Positions 54,541 through 64,000 of a stretch of 64,000 bases of DNA are shown here, piece after piece; within the stretch, counting starts at the first letter, position 1; each line of letters begins with the position of its first letter. The stretch comes from Viola odorata (Eukaryota; Streptophyta; Magnoliopsida; Malpighiales; Violaceae): positions 35,228,719 to 35,292,718 of the forward strand of contig OY829541.1 in NCBI GenBank assembly GCA_963691705.1, read 5' to 3'. Both the position numbers and the translations under genes were made by a program. Below the pieces are notes generated by a model, which had not been told where the DNA came from, searched no databases, and saw only the letters and a list, made by a program, of their open reading frames with translations.

Positions 54541-55375
54541 ACACATCTATGAACTAGGAGTAGAATATCCTTGCATCAATGACCAACTAACCGTGAATGC
54601 AACCGAAGATAGATCTTTACTAGGAAACTTTTTCTCATTGATTTTACCTCGATATTTATTCTGCTTTATTTCATTTTAACTAGTAATTAATCAAACACAC
54701 GCTCAAACCCCCCTTGTTACTCTTGTTTCAGTTCAATGTTTTGTGTCATACGTAGAAGTAAGCGTCTTACCCTAGTCCCTGAGTTCGACCCTGTTACTAC
54801 TATGCATAATTTAATTTGTGCATTAGGCGATAGGTTCTATTATTATTTTTTACGGCTTCGACAACCGTTTAAGCTTAATGATTTAACCTCACCCTTTCGG
54901 CCATGCTTGCTCTTTTCATGGCGTCTGTTATGCTCTCTTCTTACCTTTTTCTCTCCACTCTCCCCCTCTTACTCTTGCTCTCCCTCACTAATAGGTTTTC
55001 AAAGTCATAAAAAATAATAATAAAACCTATTGCCTAATGCACAAAATAAATTATGTATAGTGGTAACAGGGTCGAACTCAAGGACTAGGGCAAGACGCTT
55101 ACTTCTGCATATGACACAAAATAACAAAATGAAACAAATAACCAAAAGGGGTTTTTGAGTGTGTGATCAATTAACTACTAAGTAAACAGAATAAAGCAAA
55201 GTAAATAAAAGGATGTAATCAATAAGAGAGGGATTCCTAGTAAAGATCTATCTTCGCCTGCATACACGGTCAGTCGATCATAGACGTAAGTGTATTATAT
55301 TCCTAGTTCATAGATGTGCTATGGGGTCCAGGTACATTTAGGTCCCCTACTTTCCTTCATAGGAGAAGCAACTCC
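54490..55375. repeat. Large imperfect palindrome (arms about 360 bp)
   Basis: The left arm (about 54490-54855) reappears inverted at about 55005-55375. Matching points include GGGACCTAAACGTACCTGG against CCAGGTACATTTAGGTCCC, and TAGATCTTTACTAGGAA against TTCCTAGTAAAGATCTA. The loop (54856-55004) is pyrimidine rich. The arms carry an Athila-LTR-like GTCGACCCTGTTAC motif. No gene. Confidence 0.8.
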
Positions 55376-57062
55376 AAGGTACGTTTATGGAGAGGCCTTG
55401 ACAATCCACCGTTCCCTAAGGTACGTTTATAGATATAATACTCGGATACCAATGAAGAGGAGGAAAGACACACCTAGGGTGACACACTCAGTACGTTCGA
55501 GGCACTACCCTACTTGGTTATTTATTCTACTCAGATTGGACCAGCGACTTGATGACTCTTATCTAGTTGCCTACTCTACTAAGTAACCTCGTGATGGGTG
55601 TCGAATCCGTCAAAAATAAATACCAGTTATCAGTACTTACAAAAGATTACAAATATTGGTAAGAGGATCGATCCACAGAGAATGGGTAGACTTAAATAAG
55701 ATAAAAGACCAGAATTAAACACTTAGGTGAATGGGTGGGGGGTTTATCTAAAGCTAAAAACTAAAAGATAAATAAAATAGATAACTGTCTTGGCCAAGAA
55801 TGAGATTCTTGGTCAAGATACAGGTCAAGAAGAAAATATCAAATATGAGAGAAATTCCTAGTAGAGGCTTGGCAAGCGATGAGATGTGAGTTGTAATCAT
55901 GGACGCATGGGTATTCATCTTTAATCTACAGAGTTGCTATAGTTACAAGGTACGTTTATGACCCTTACTTCCCTCCTGTATCAACACCACCTCAGGTACT
56001 GTTAGAGATGATGCCTAACCAACTAACACCTTGCTGGTTAAAGGGTTTACTGAATTGGATGATGATTAATTAGAGGAAGATAACTCGAAACTAGTATCCT
56101 CGGGCATCAGTCGGGATTGGATCGGATTAACCTTTCCCCCTACTGTTTCGCGGATGTTCCGCTAGCGCGTAGGTGTCTACTTTTATCCTCTTGATCAATA
56201 ATCCATGACCAAGAAGAATGACTGTTGTATTACCTATTCAACTCTAGATTAGCTAGATCTAAAATCAATCAGAAAATATGTTAAGATTAATTGCGAGATC
56301 GATTAAATGTAGATTTAAAGAATAGTAAGATTAGTTAGGTTTCATGCAAGCTCATACTCATGCTTTAAACACCTATACTAAGAACAAGAAAGATTAGTTA
56401 GAGCAAGACAAGAAAAATAGAGAAAATAGTAAATCTATTTAAATATAAAGAAAAGCAATTGAACGAAATAAAATTGAACTGGAAAAAAGATATTGAGATT
56501 TCCCTCTAGGGAAGGTAAGGGAGAGTATTTATAGTGTTCTTTCTCCCTTAAAATCCTCTAGCAAATCCTAGTTTTAAAAATTGTAATTTGAATCTAAATT
56601 TAAATTCTAAATAAGTAACCAAATCAAATCAAATAAATAATCCCTAATCTTCCTCCGTTATTTGAATTGAAATTCAAAGCTACGTCTAGTCACGCCTTCT
56701 ATAAGCAGCTGTGCAAACACGCATCTTCAACCAAATGGCCCAAGCCCACTGTTTTGTTTCCTCAAGCCCAACTTAAATCTTCTGCCAGCCAAGAAGGATC
56801 GTCTTGGCTAAGACGTTGTTCTTGGCCAAGAAGGTGTCTGCTCCATTCTGCCTAGATTTTGCTCCTTATTCTCCCATTTTTGCTTACTTCCTCTCCCGAT
56901 CTATTTTTTGCATATGTAGAGAAATTCATCTCTAATTAGTAGAATGACCATCTAAATTACATGAAAATAGATAGTAAAAATATCTACAATTTAAGCTCAA
57001 TCACCTCGCATAAGAGCTATCGTTACAAAGATGGTGGTAATCACCTAGGTACAATTATTAGT
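55376..57062 (-). repeat. LTR-like stretch, probable minus-strand Athila-type solo LTR
   Basis: From about 55608 the plus strand reads TGATGGGTGTCGAATCCGTC, which in minus reading is a plausible LTR end (GACACCCATCA). The minus strand also has GTGGATCGATCC near 55670 and a TATA box CTATAAATACTC near 56525-56537. CTTGGCCAAGA palindromes occur near 55790 and 56815. No gene is supported. The right end is not defined. Element C begins at 57063. Confidence 0.35.
57058..57062. repeat. Probable target-site duplication of element C, left copy
   Basis: TTAGT precedes the TG of the C LTR. The matching copy would lie beyond the right end of the window, so this is a prediction. Confidence 0.4.
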
Positions 57063-57640
57063 TGATAACAATATAACTAACGACAAGGGCATTTGCGTCT
57101 TATACCCTGTGGAGGGGGTAAAGCTACTGTTCCTACCGCTACGGCAGCATCGAGGCTATCGCCTCTCTCTCTGTAACTGACACTGGGATGGTCGACATCA
57201 GCGAAGGGGTCCCACACGTCACTTCGTCATGACACAGGGCGTTATCCCATCCTAGACCAAATCGGGTATCCCGTGAGAAGCGTAAGCGTTACCTTATCTA
57301 GGTAACGCCTATCCCCATACATATGTCTAATGCCATAATACTACACATCCCACCTAACGGGAAGACCTTGGCCCCTAACGGGCACATCAATACATCACAG
57401 TCCCGATCACGTAGAAGTGTTCCACTTCGCATATAAATACCTCCCCCACCAAGGAGGAAGGTAAACGGAATTTACTGGCCCAAGCTCTGCCAAATTTACC
57501 ACAAATACTGACTTAAGCTTCGGAGTGTTTCCGCCGAAGACCCCCTCCGGCGCCTTGCAGGTACGACGGACCACCGTGGACACTGAACTGGAAAAGGCCC
57601 ATTCCCCTCCTACCTTTCGGCAGAAGATAAATTCTTATCA
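57063..57640 (+). repeat. 5' LTR of element C
   Basis: It runs from TGATAACAATATAACTAACG to GATAAATTCTTATCA. It has TGGGATGGTCGACATCAGCG (about 57185) as in A, F and G. TATA box TATAAATA is at 57432-57439. The hairpin/TTGCAGGTA block is at 57507-57564. R-U5 matches that of B; U3 does not. Confidence 0.9.
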
Positions 57641-57643
57641 AAT

Positions 57644-57661
57644 TGGTGCTTTCGTTGAGAG
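57644..57661 (+). promoter_or_regulatory. Primer-binding site of element C
   Basis: TGGTGCTTTCGTTGAGAG three bases after the LTR end. The leader beyond it, TTTGGTTCTATTAAGTGAGC and on, is nearly identical to that of B. Confidence 0.75.
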
Positions 57662-57726
57662 CTTTGGTTCTATTAAGTGAGCATCCTTAATAACCAAGCT
57701 CCATTTTCCCCAAAGCTAGAAGGAAT

Positions 57727-60700
57727 ATGGCCTCAGATTTAGATCTCGTGTCGTCCCAGCCCTCCGGTATCCCGTTCGACACCCATCGACGACTCTTTGC
57801 TTTCGCTACTTCTGATGCTTCTACTGTAATGCAAGAGGTCACTGCAGGGGGATCAGATCCTCCCCCTAGACAGAGAACAAAAATACCCGCGTTCCAGATT
57901 TGCTCCCCCTTTTCCCACATAGCGGGACCCAGCTATTCTACCCCCCAAGCGAGGGGATTTGTGGTCGGTGATGCAGACAATCCTTTCGCGAACTCTATAG
58001 TGGCCCTCTAAGCCCAACTGGATCAGTTGACAGAGTTGGCTGCTGGGTTTACGCCTCGTTCCTCAGGACCTGGTGTGTCCTCCCAGATAGTTTTCACCCC
58101 GTCTATTGTCCATGAGCGACCGTTATCACCGCGGCAATCTAGAGGGCTTCCGTTTTCTTTACCCTTATCATCGGCCCCCATGAACGTCTCACAACTTGCA
58201 CATGGACCTGTTGACCTCCCTGGGCAATACAGGGGAGAAATCCCTGTCCTTGAGGAAGGCCGCCGACGCGACGAATATAGGGAGCATTGGGATGATAGGC
58301 GCGGTGAGATGTTTAGAGAACCATCCCCCAGATACAGTGAAAGATCCAGTAGCAGAGGGCGACGAACTCGAACACCAAGATGCCACAACCGATCTCCCAG
58401 GCGGCATCATGAATACGACCCACAAAACCCAAGATACGATGTTGAAAATCCACTCCCGCATCGACCTCGCAGAGCCCACGACGGTAGCACTGATCACCCG
58501 TTCAGTTACCGCGTGAGGCACCACAGGGTCCATCGACATATAAAACTCCCCACAGAATCATATGATGGCATGAAAGACCCTATTTCTCACCTTAACAAGG
58601 TGAAAGACTTTGTGCAGTTCCAAACCCGTAGCGATGCCGCACTGTGCCAAATCTTTGTCATGACACTGTCAGGAGTGGCACGTCTTTGGTTCGAGAGACT
58701 CCCAGCTGGATCCATTGATAACTTCTCCCAGCTAGAAGAAAAGTTTAGGAGTCGGTTCAGCACCGCAATCCCTATCAGAAAGTCAGCGATTGCGCTATTT
58801 GATATCCATCGAAGACCGCAGGAATCGTTGAATGAGTTCTTAGGACGATTCGATCTCGAAATGTCCTTAACACCGGGGGTAACCATCGACTTCACAGTGG
58901 AAGCCCTCAAGCGTAACTGCTGTTACGAGAAATTGAGAGACGCATTAATGGTGGACCCACCATTGACCTTGGATGCACTACGGTTAAAAGCGCATAATTA
59001 TGCGAGGATGGAAGAAGAGGAAAATAGAGAGCGAATGCGGGACATACCGACAGACCCATACCTGACCCCTAACGCCCCTCACAACAACACCCCTGATACG
59101 CGACCAAATGATGACTACAGTCAACGGAAAGAGCACACCGCCAAGGCCTCTAATCGGCCGAGAGGTAATTTTTCGAAAGGGAGGCCTGAAGGGTCCCCCA
59201 CTCGAAAACAAGCGGACCCGCCAAAGGACCGGATATATGATCCTGATCTTCCTTCCCTCATACTTCCAAGAGCGGAAATCTTAGCGATAGTCCAGCAGCG
59301 AAATTTACCCATCCGTTACCCAGCTCCTGTGAAACCCCAGGAGTGATAATGGGAGGAAGGGAAAACGCGTTCTGTAAGTTTCATAAAGTGAAAGGACATT
59401 CAACCGATGTATGCAGAGAGCTAAAGCTGGCCATAGAACGTCTGGTCGAAGAAGGCTATCTGGGAGAGTTTGCCACCAAGGCAAGAGAGGGAGCCAGGAA
59501 CAATCTGACAGAAGGAACAGCTGACCATAGGCAAACGCCTTCTCACGCCACGGGAGCTAACTCGATCCCTCTTGGGCAAAATAGAGAGGCACTCGTTGTT
59601 CACGGCGACCAAGTGCCTATGATTAGAGCGCGCAGGTGATGCGTTGGTAGTAACACCCGTTATCGGTACTCACGGAGTAAGAAGAACCCTTGTCGATAAC
59701 GGGAGCGCGGTAAACCTGTTCTCACTAGAAGCATACAATCTGATGAAACGCCCTGACGGGGAGCTAACGCCTTGCCAAAGGCCGATTGTTGGAGTCGATG
59801 GAATCCCAATCCCAGTGACAGGGATCACGTCACTACCAGTATATTTCAGAGAGGATACATCCAAACGCTCAGAAGAGTTGTTATTCCTGGTCGTAGACCT
59901 GACCCTGCCCTATAATGCCATACTAGGATGGCCATTTCTTAATCATTTCGGGGCAGCGATATCACAAAAACACCTGCAAATGAAATACCCCTCGTGGGAT
60001 GGCGTGGTTTCAATTAAAGGAGACCAGAAGCTGGCTGCCGAATGCTACTTACTCATGACTCAAAGAAGCTGTGATCGCTACGTTTGCGTAGCGGACGATC
60101 CTTTCGAGGACAAGGAAGAAAAACGCACTCAGCCGCTGGATAAGATGATGTCAATACCCATCGGGGAAGACAGTGAAGCCAATCTCTTAATTAGTGAAAA
60201 GTTAAGCCCTCAAGAGAATACACAGCTAGCTCGACTGCTAAGAAAATGCAAAGGAGAATTCGCTTGGAAACCAGCGGATATGCCCGGAATTTCGCGAGAA
60301 GTTGCAGAACATCGGCTTAACGTTGACCCTAACGCTAAGCCCGTCCAACAAAGGCAGCACATTTTCTCACCAGAAAAGATAATAACTATCGAAAGGGAAA
60401 TAGTAAAGCTAACAAACGCGGGATTCATCCGAGAAGTCCAATACCCGACTTGGCTGGCTAACCCCGTATTAGTTCCCAAGCCTAACGGGGAGTGGCGCAT
60501 GTGTATTGACTTCACCAACTTAAATGATGCCTGTCCTAAGGATTGCTATCCCCTTCCTCGAATCGATCAGTTGGTCGACCAAACCACTGGGTACGCTTAC
60601 CTAAGCTCTCTAGATGCTAACTCTAGGTATCATCAAATTCCCATGGCCGTGGAAGATGAGGAAAAAACTGCCTTCATCACCCTAAAAGCCACTTACTGCT

Positions 60701-63425
60701 ACACTGCCATGTCGTTTGGGCAGAAAAACGCCGGGGCAACATTCCAGTGCATGGCAAACAAAGTCTTTAAAAAGCAGATTGGGAAAAATATAGAAGCCTA
60801 CGTAGATGACATCTTGGTCAAAAGTCGAAGCTTCAAAGACCACCTGGCCGACTTGGAAGAAGTCTTTAAGGCAATGAAAGAATACAAAATGAAATTAAAT
60901 CCGCAAAAATGCATGTTCGCGTTCCAAACGGGTAAATTCTTGGGCTATGTAGTTAGCTGGAAGGGCATCCAGCCTAACCCTTCAAAGATAAAAGCCATCC
61001 AAGACATGGTACCTCCTCAAACTGTTAAAGAAATACAAAAGCTCACTGGGCGCGTCATCGCGTTAGGAAGATTCATCTCTAAACAAGGTGAGAGGTGCCT
61101 CCCCTTTTTCAAGGTTATTCGAAACAAGGCCCCCTTTGGGTGGACAGAGGAATGCGAGAAAGCATTCGCAGAGCTAAAAGCTTATCTCTCATCTGATTTA
61201 GTGTTAACGAGACCTGAACCCGGCGACGAGTTATATCTGTACCTGGGCATAGCTGACGAGGTAGTTAGTGTTGTCCTCGTAAGAGGGGAAGGGCATATAC
61301 ACCGCCCTGTGTTTTTCATCAGCCACATATTAAAAGACGCTGAACTGTGGTACGCCCGCATCGAGAAGATAACCCTTGCCCTAATACAAGCAAGGCGGAA
61401 GATGGATCGATACTTCCAAGCCCATTCCGTCACGGTCCTCACCGACCAACCTTTGACAAGAATCTTCAGAAAACCAGAGTCCTCGGGAAGGATGTTAGTT
61501 TAGGCAATCGAACTCGAACAATACGGGTTGCAGTACAAAGCTAGACCAGCCATTAAAGCCCAAACACTAGCAGACTTCATAGCGGAATGCACCTTCACAA
61601 AGGATGCGTCAGCAGTCCCGTCAGAAGAGGAGCCGGAAGACTCACACCTCTTGTCCCCGGAGGCATATGCGGACCTGTGGGTCATTCACATAGACGGAGC
61701 GAAGAAGCAAGAACTAGCGGGCGCGGGTGTCTTCCTAGTCGGACCAAACGGCATACAGATATGATATGCCCTCAGGATTTTGCAACCGTTATCCAACAAT
61801 GCAGCCGAATACGAAGCATTACGGGCAGGACTCAGAATAGGAAACAACTTCTTTGCCGAAGCTGCGCATGCCACGGGAGCGGAACGTGGTCTGCACCTAA
61901 AGATACGTGGAGATTCTAAACTAATAATAGACCAAGTCCTGGGGAACTCCCAAGCCAGAGAGCCTATCATGATTCAATACCTGGCCAAAGTAAAGCGTGA
62001 GCTGTCGGAAATACAGGAAAAAGGCACCCAAATCACCTTTGAGCATATTCCCAGGGAGGATAACGCGGAGGCTGACAACCTTGCCAAAATGGCAGCCAAC
62101 TTAGAGGCCTCCGTCCCCAAGGATGTACACTACGGAGAGCTATCCACGCCCTCTTTCATGGAAGAGCAAGCATCGCTTTGTGTGGAGGAAGTGGAGAATG
62201 ACTGGAGAGTTCCAATATTAAAATACCTGAAGCATGACAAGCTACTGGCAGAAAGCACGGAAAAAAGGAAAATCCTGAAATGAGCGGCACGATGCACGTA
62301 CTATAATGGAGAATTAATCCGGAGGTGTTTTTCCCATCCGGCCGCCAGGTGCCTATCAGAAACGGAAGGCCTCCATGTGTTGCGGGAAATCCACGAAGGG
62401 ATATGCGGCATGCACGTTGGCAGCAATACCTTGGCAGCTCAGGTCTTCCGGTCAGGGTTCTATTGGCCCACTATTCGGAGAGATTGCCACAACTTCGTAA
62501 AAACCTGTCAGAAATGTCAAGAATACGCTAAGATCCCGCGAAAGCCAGCTGTGCAGATTTCAGAGATAGTCGCTCCATGCCCATTTGCTAAATGGGGCAT
62601 TGACATTTTGGGCCCGTTTTCGAAAGCCAGATCCCAATTGAAATTCGTGGTCGTACCAGTGGATTATTTCACAAAATGGGCTGAAGTAGAGGCGTTAGCC
62701 ACCATCACCACAAAGAAAATTTGGCGCTTCTTTAAGCACCAAGTTATTATGCGCTTTGGGATACCGCGTGTACTGGTCAGCGACAACGGAACGCAGTTTA
62801 CGAGCCAGTTCTTCAGGGATCAGTGTGCGGAATTCCAAATCGAACAAAGATTCTCTTCCGTAGCACACCCTCAAACTAACGCCCAAGCCATAGCATTCTC
62901 AGCGGCATCAAGAGAAATTTGGAAGGCTCCAAAAAGAAATGGCCAGACGAACTGCCATACGTATTGTGGGCTTACCGCATGACTGTTAAGGCTAGCACAG
63001 TAGAAACCCCGTTCGCGTTAGCCTTTGGAACAGAAGTCGTCACGCCGGTAGAAATTGGCACTATAAGCCTTCGAGTGGCTCATTTTAGAGAAGAAAATAA
63101 TGAAGAAAGGTTACGCGCTAACCTTGACACACTACCAGAGGCACATGAGGAGACCCTCTTAAAAACCCTACATTACGAAAGGAAAATGGCACAATACCAC
63201 AACAGGCAAGTGAGAGAGCGATTGCTCAAAGCGGGAGATCTAGTACTAAGAGACAAATGGGCAACAGGGCAACGCATGGGGAAGCTTAGCCCAAATTGGG
63301 ATGGACCATATCGTGTCACCCGTGTGGTAGGGAGAGGAGCATACCATCTGGAAACATTCGATGGAACTCCCCTGCAAAATTCTTGGAATATAGCTCGGCT
63401 AAAGCTATACCATGCTAGAAGCTAG
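57727..63425 (+). pseudogene. Element C gag-pro-pol polyprotein, broken
   Basis: It starts MASDLDLVSSQPSGIPFDTH. Breaks in order: TAA for CAA at about 58009; a 2-base gain near 59335; a deletion of roughly 60 codons just before the protease (about 59625-59640); TAG for Trp at about 61501; TGA for Arg at about 61762 and 62281; and a 14-base deletion near 62885. Domains present: gag core (58540-59030), CHHC finger (59365-59410), protease VDNGSAVNLF (about 59690), RT with YVDD (60400-60960), RNase H (61200-61460), archaeal-type RNase H (61670-62110), H2C2 finger (62370-62530), integrase core (62590-62880). The last deletion removes the third catalytic acid (Glu of QAE). The tail ends NIARLKLYHARS at 63425. 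Confidence 0.93.
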
Positions 63426-63499
63426 TCTCTCTTATCCGGTAAGATCAGAGTTATCTTGATAAATAAATCAGAATTCTCTGTGCACTTTGCGACAGGAAA

Positions 63500-64000
63500 T
63501 ATGCGGGTAATGAAAAATCCTATCCTTGTGAGGTTGGTCCTGATCAGACAGCTCATTAAGACGAGGCATGCCCTGGCATAACATAGCGTTGGAAATGAAA
63601 ATCCTATCCTTATAGCAACCGTGCTCACATAGGCGGCCCATTAAGACGAGGCACGCCCCAACGCCCCCGGGAGTGAAAATCCTATCCTTGTGGCAACCGT
63701 GCTCACATAGACGACCCATTAAGACGAGGCACGCCCTGGTATCCTTGGGAGTGAAAATCCTATCCTTGTGGCAACCGTGCTCACATAGACGACCCATTAA
63801 GATGAGGCACGTCCCAAGGAGAAAGCAACTCCGTCCTGGAAGTGAAAATCCTATCCTTGTGGCAACCGTGCTCACACAGACGGACCACTAAGACGAGGCA
63901 CGCTCCAGAGACGTGAGGTTTCAACGCTTGGGAGTGAAAATCCTATCCTTGTGAGGTTGGTCCTGATCAGACGACTCACTAAGACGAGGCACGCCCCAAG
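63500..64000. repeat. Tandem repeats of element C, first units
   Basis: Six units with AAATCCTATCCTTGTG are visible, spaced about 65-100 bp. The first and last have the GATCAGAC spacer and the inner ones the ACCGTGCTCACATAG spacer. The array runs off the end of the window. Confidence 0.85.

Larger units (their letters stand above)
57063..64000 (+). mobile_element. Element C: Retand-like retrotransposon, 5' part
   Basis: Plus-strand element with 5' LTR (57063-57640), PBS, gag-pol (57727-63425) and the beginning of the tandem repeats. Its antisense cassette and 3' LTR should lie beyond position 64000. Its leader and R-U5 are closely similar to B, although U3 differs. Confidence 0.9.

Overview
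This window is flowering-plant nuclear DNA made almost entirely of LTR retrotransposons nested in one another. I see no intact host gene, rRNA, tRNA or CRISPR array. The evidence for a plant is Ty3/gypsy polyproteins of the Tat lineage (a second, archaeal-type RNase H between the RT-RNase H and the integrase, and no chromodomain), Athila-type gag and pol remnants, plant-type GT-AG introns with CTRAC branch points, and TATA-box LTR promoters. I cannot name the species.

Five copies, called A, B, C, F and G here, belong to one Retand-like (Tat) group with a shared plan: 5' LTR, PBS starting TGGTGC, one gag-pro-pol frame, an array of 80-100 bp tandem repeats, then a cassette of genes on the opposite strand running from the 3' LTR back towards pol. 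The cassette genes, in order from the 3' LTR, are alpha (about 128 codons), beta (about 140 codons), gamma and delta. Gamma and delta are long, spliced, and have a domain like Pfam 'putative gypsy type transposon' (Transposase_28) followed by coiled coil. Every antisense gene whose 5' end is visible has a TATA-like box at a gene-specific distance from its ATG, and gamma and delta keep introns. The cassette therefore looks like a set of independently transcribed genes.

Layout: 1-8195 is element A (minus-strand gag-pol, plus-strand delta), interrupted in its gag by element B (8196-23555, nearly intact, 5-bp target duplication GCTAC, LTRs about 98% identical by eye). A resumes at 23556 and ends with its 5' LTR at 24684. 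A sits in a minus-strand Athila-like remnant (pol C-terminus and the start of a downstream ORF). Beyond that lie a CCHC/GRF zinc-finger gene fragment (25.98-26.55 kb), an unassigned stretch, and an Ogre-like minus-strand element D with degenerate gag, long leader, PBS and a 2.5-kb 5' LTR (30807-33353). A second LTR of the D family (D', 33761-35844) lies head-to-head with it, making a large inverted repeat.

From 35845 to 52497 is element F (plus strand), which lacks gag-pol here but keeps the repeats, the antisense cassette and the 3' LTR. Element G (37621-46433), also lacking gag-pol but keeping all four antisense genes (delta without its C-terminal domain), lies inside F's delta gene. Then come a decayed Athila gag (52.9-54.5 kb), a roughly 0.9-kb palindrome, and an LTR-like stretch. 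Element C (57063 to beyond the end) is a plus-strand copy with 5' LTR, PBS, a broken gag-pol and the start of its tandem repeats.

The sense genes supply particle, protease, RT and integrase functions. What the antisense genes do is unknown, and their persistence as an ordered cassette in three separate copies, with common promoter spacing, is the most interesting feature. Coordinates of repeats, domain limits and splice sites were read by eye and may be off by a few bases.
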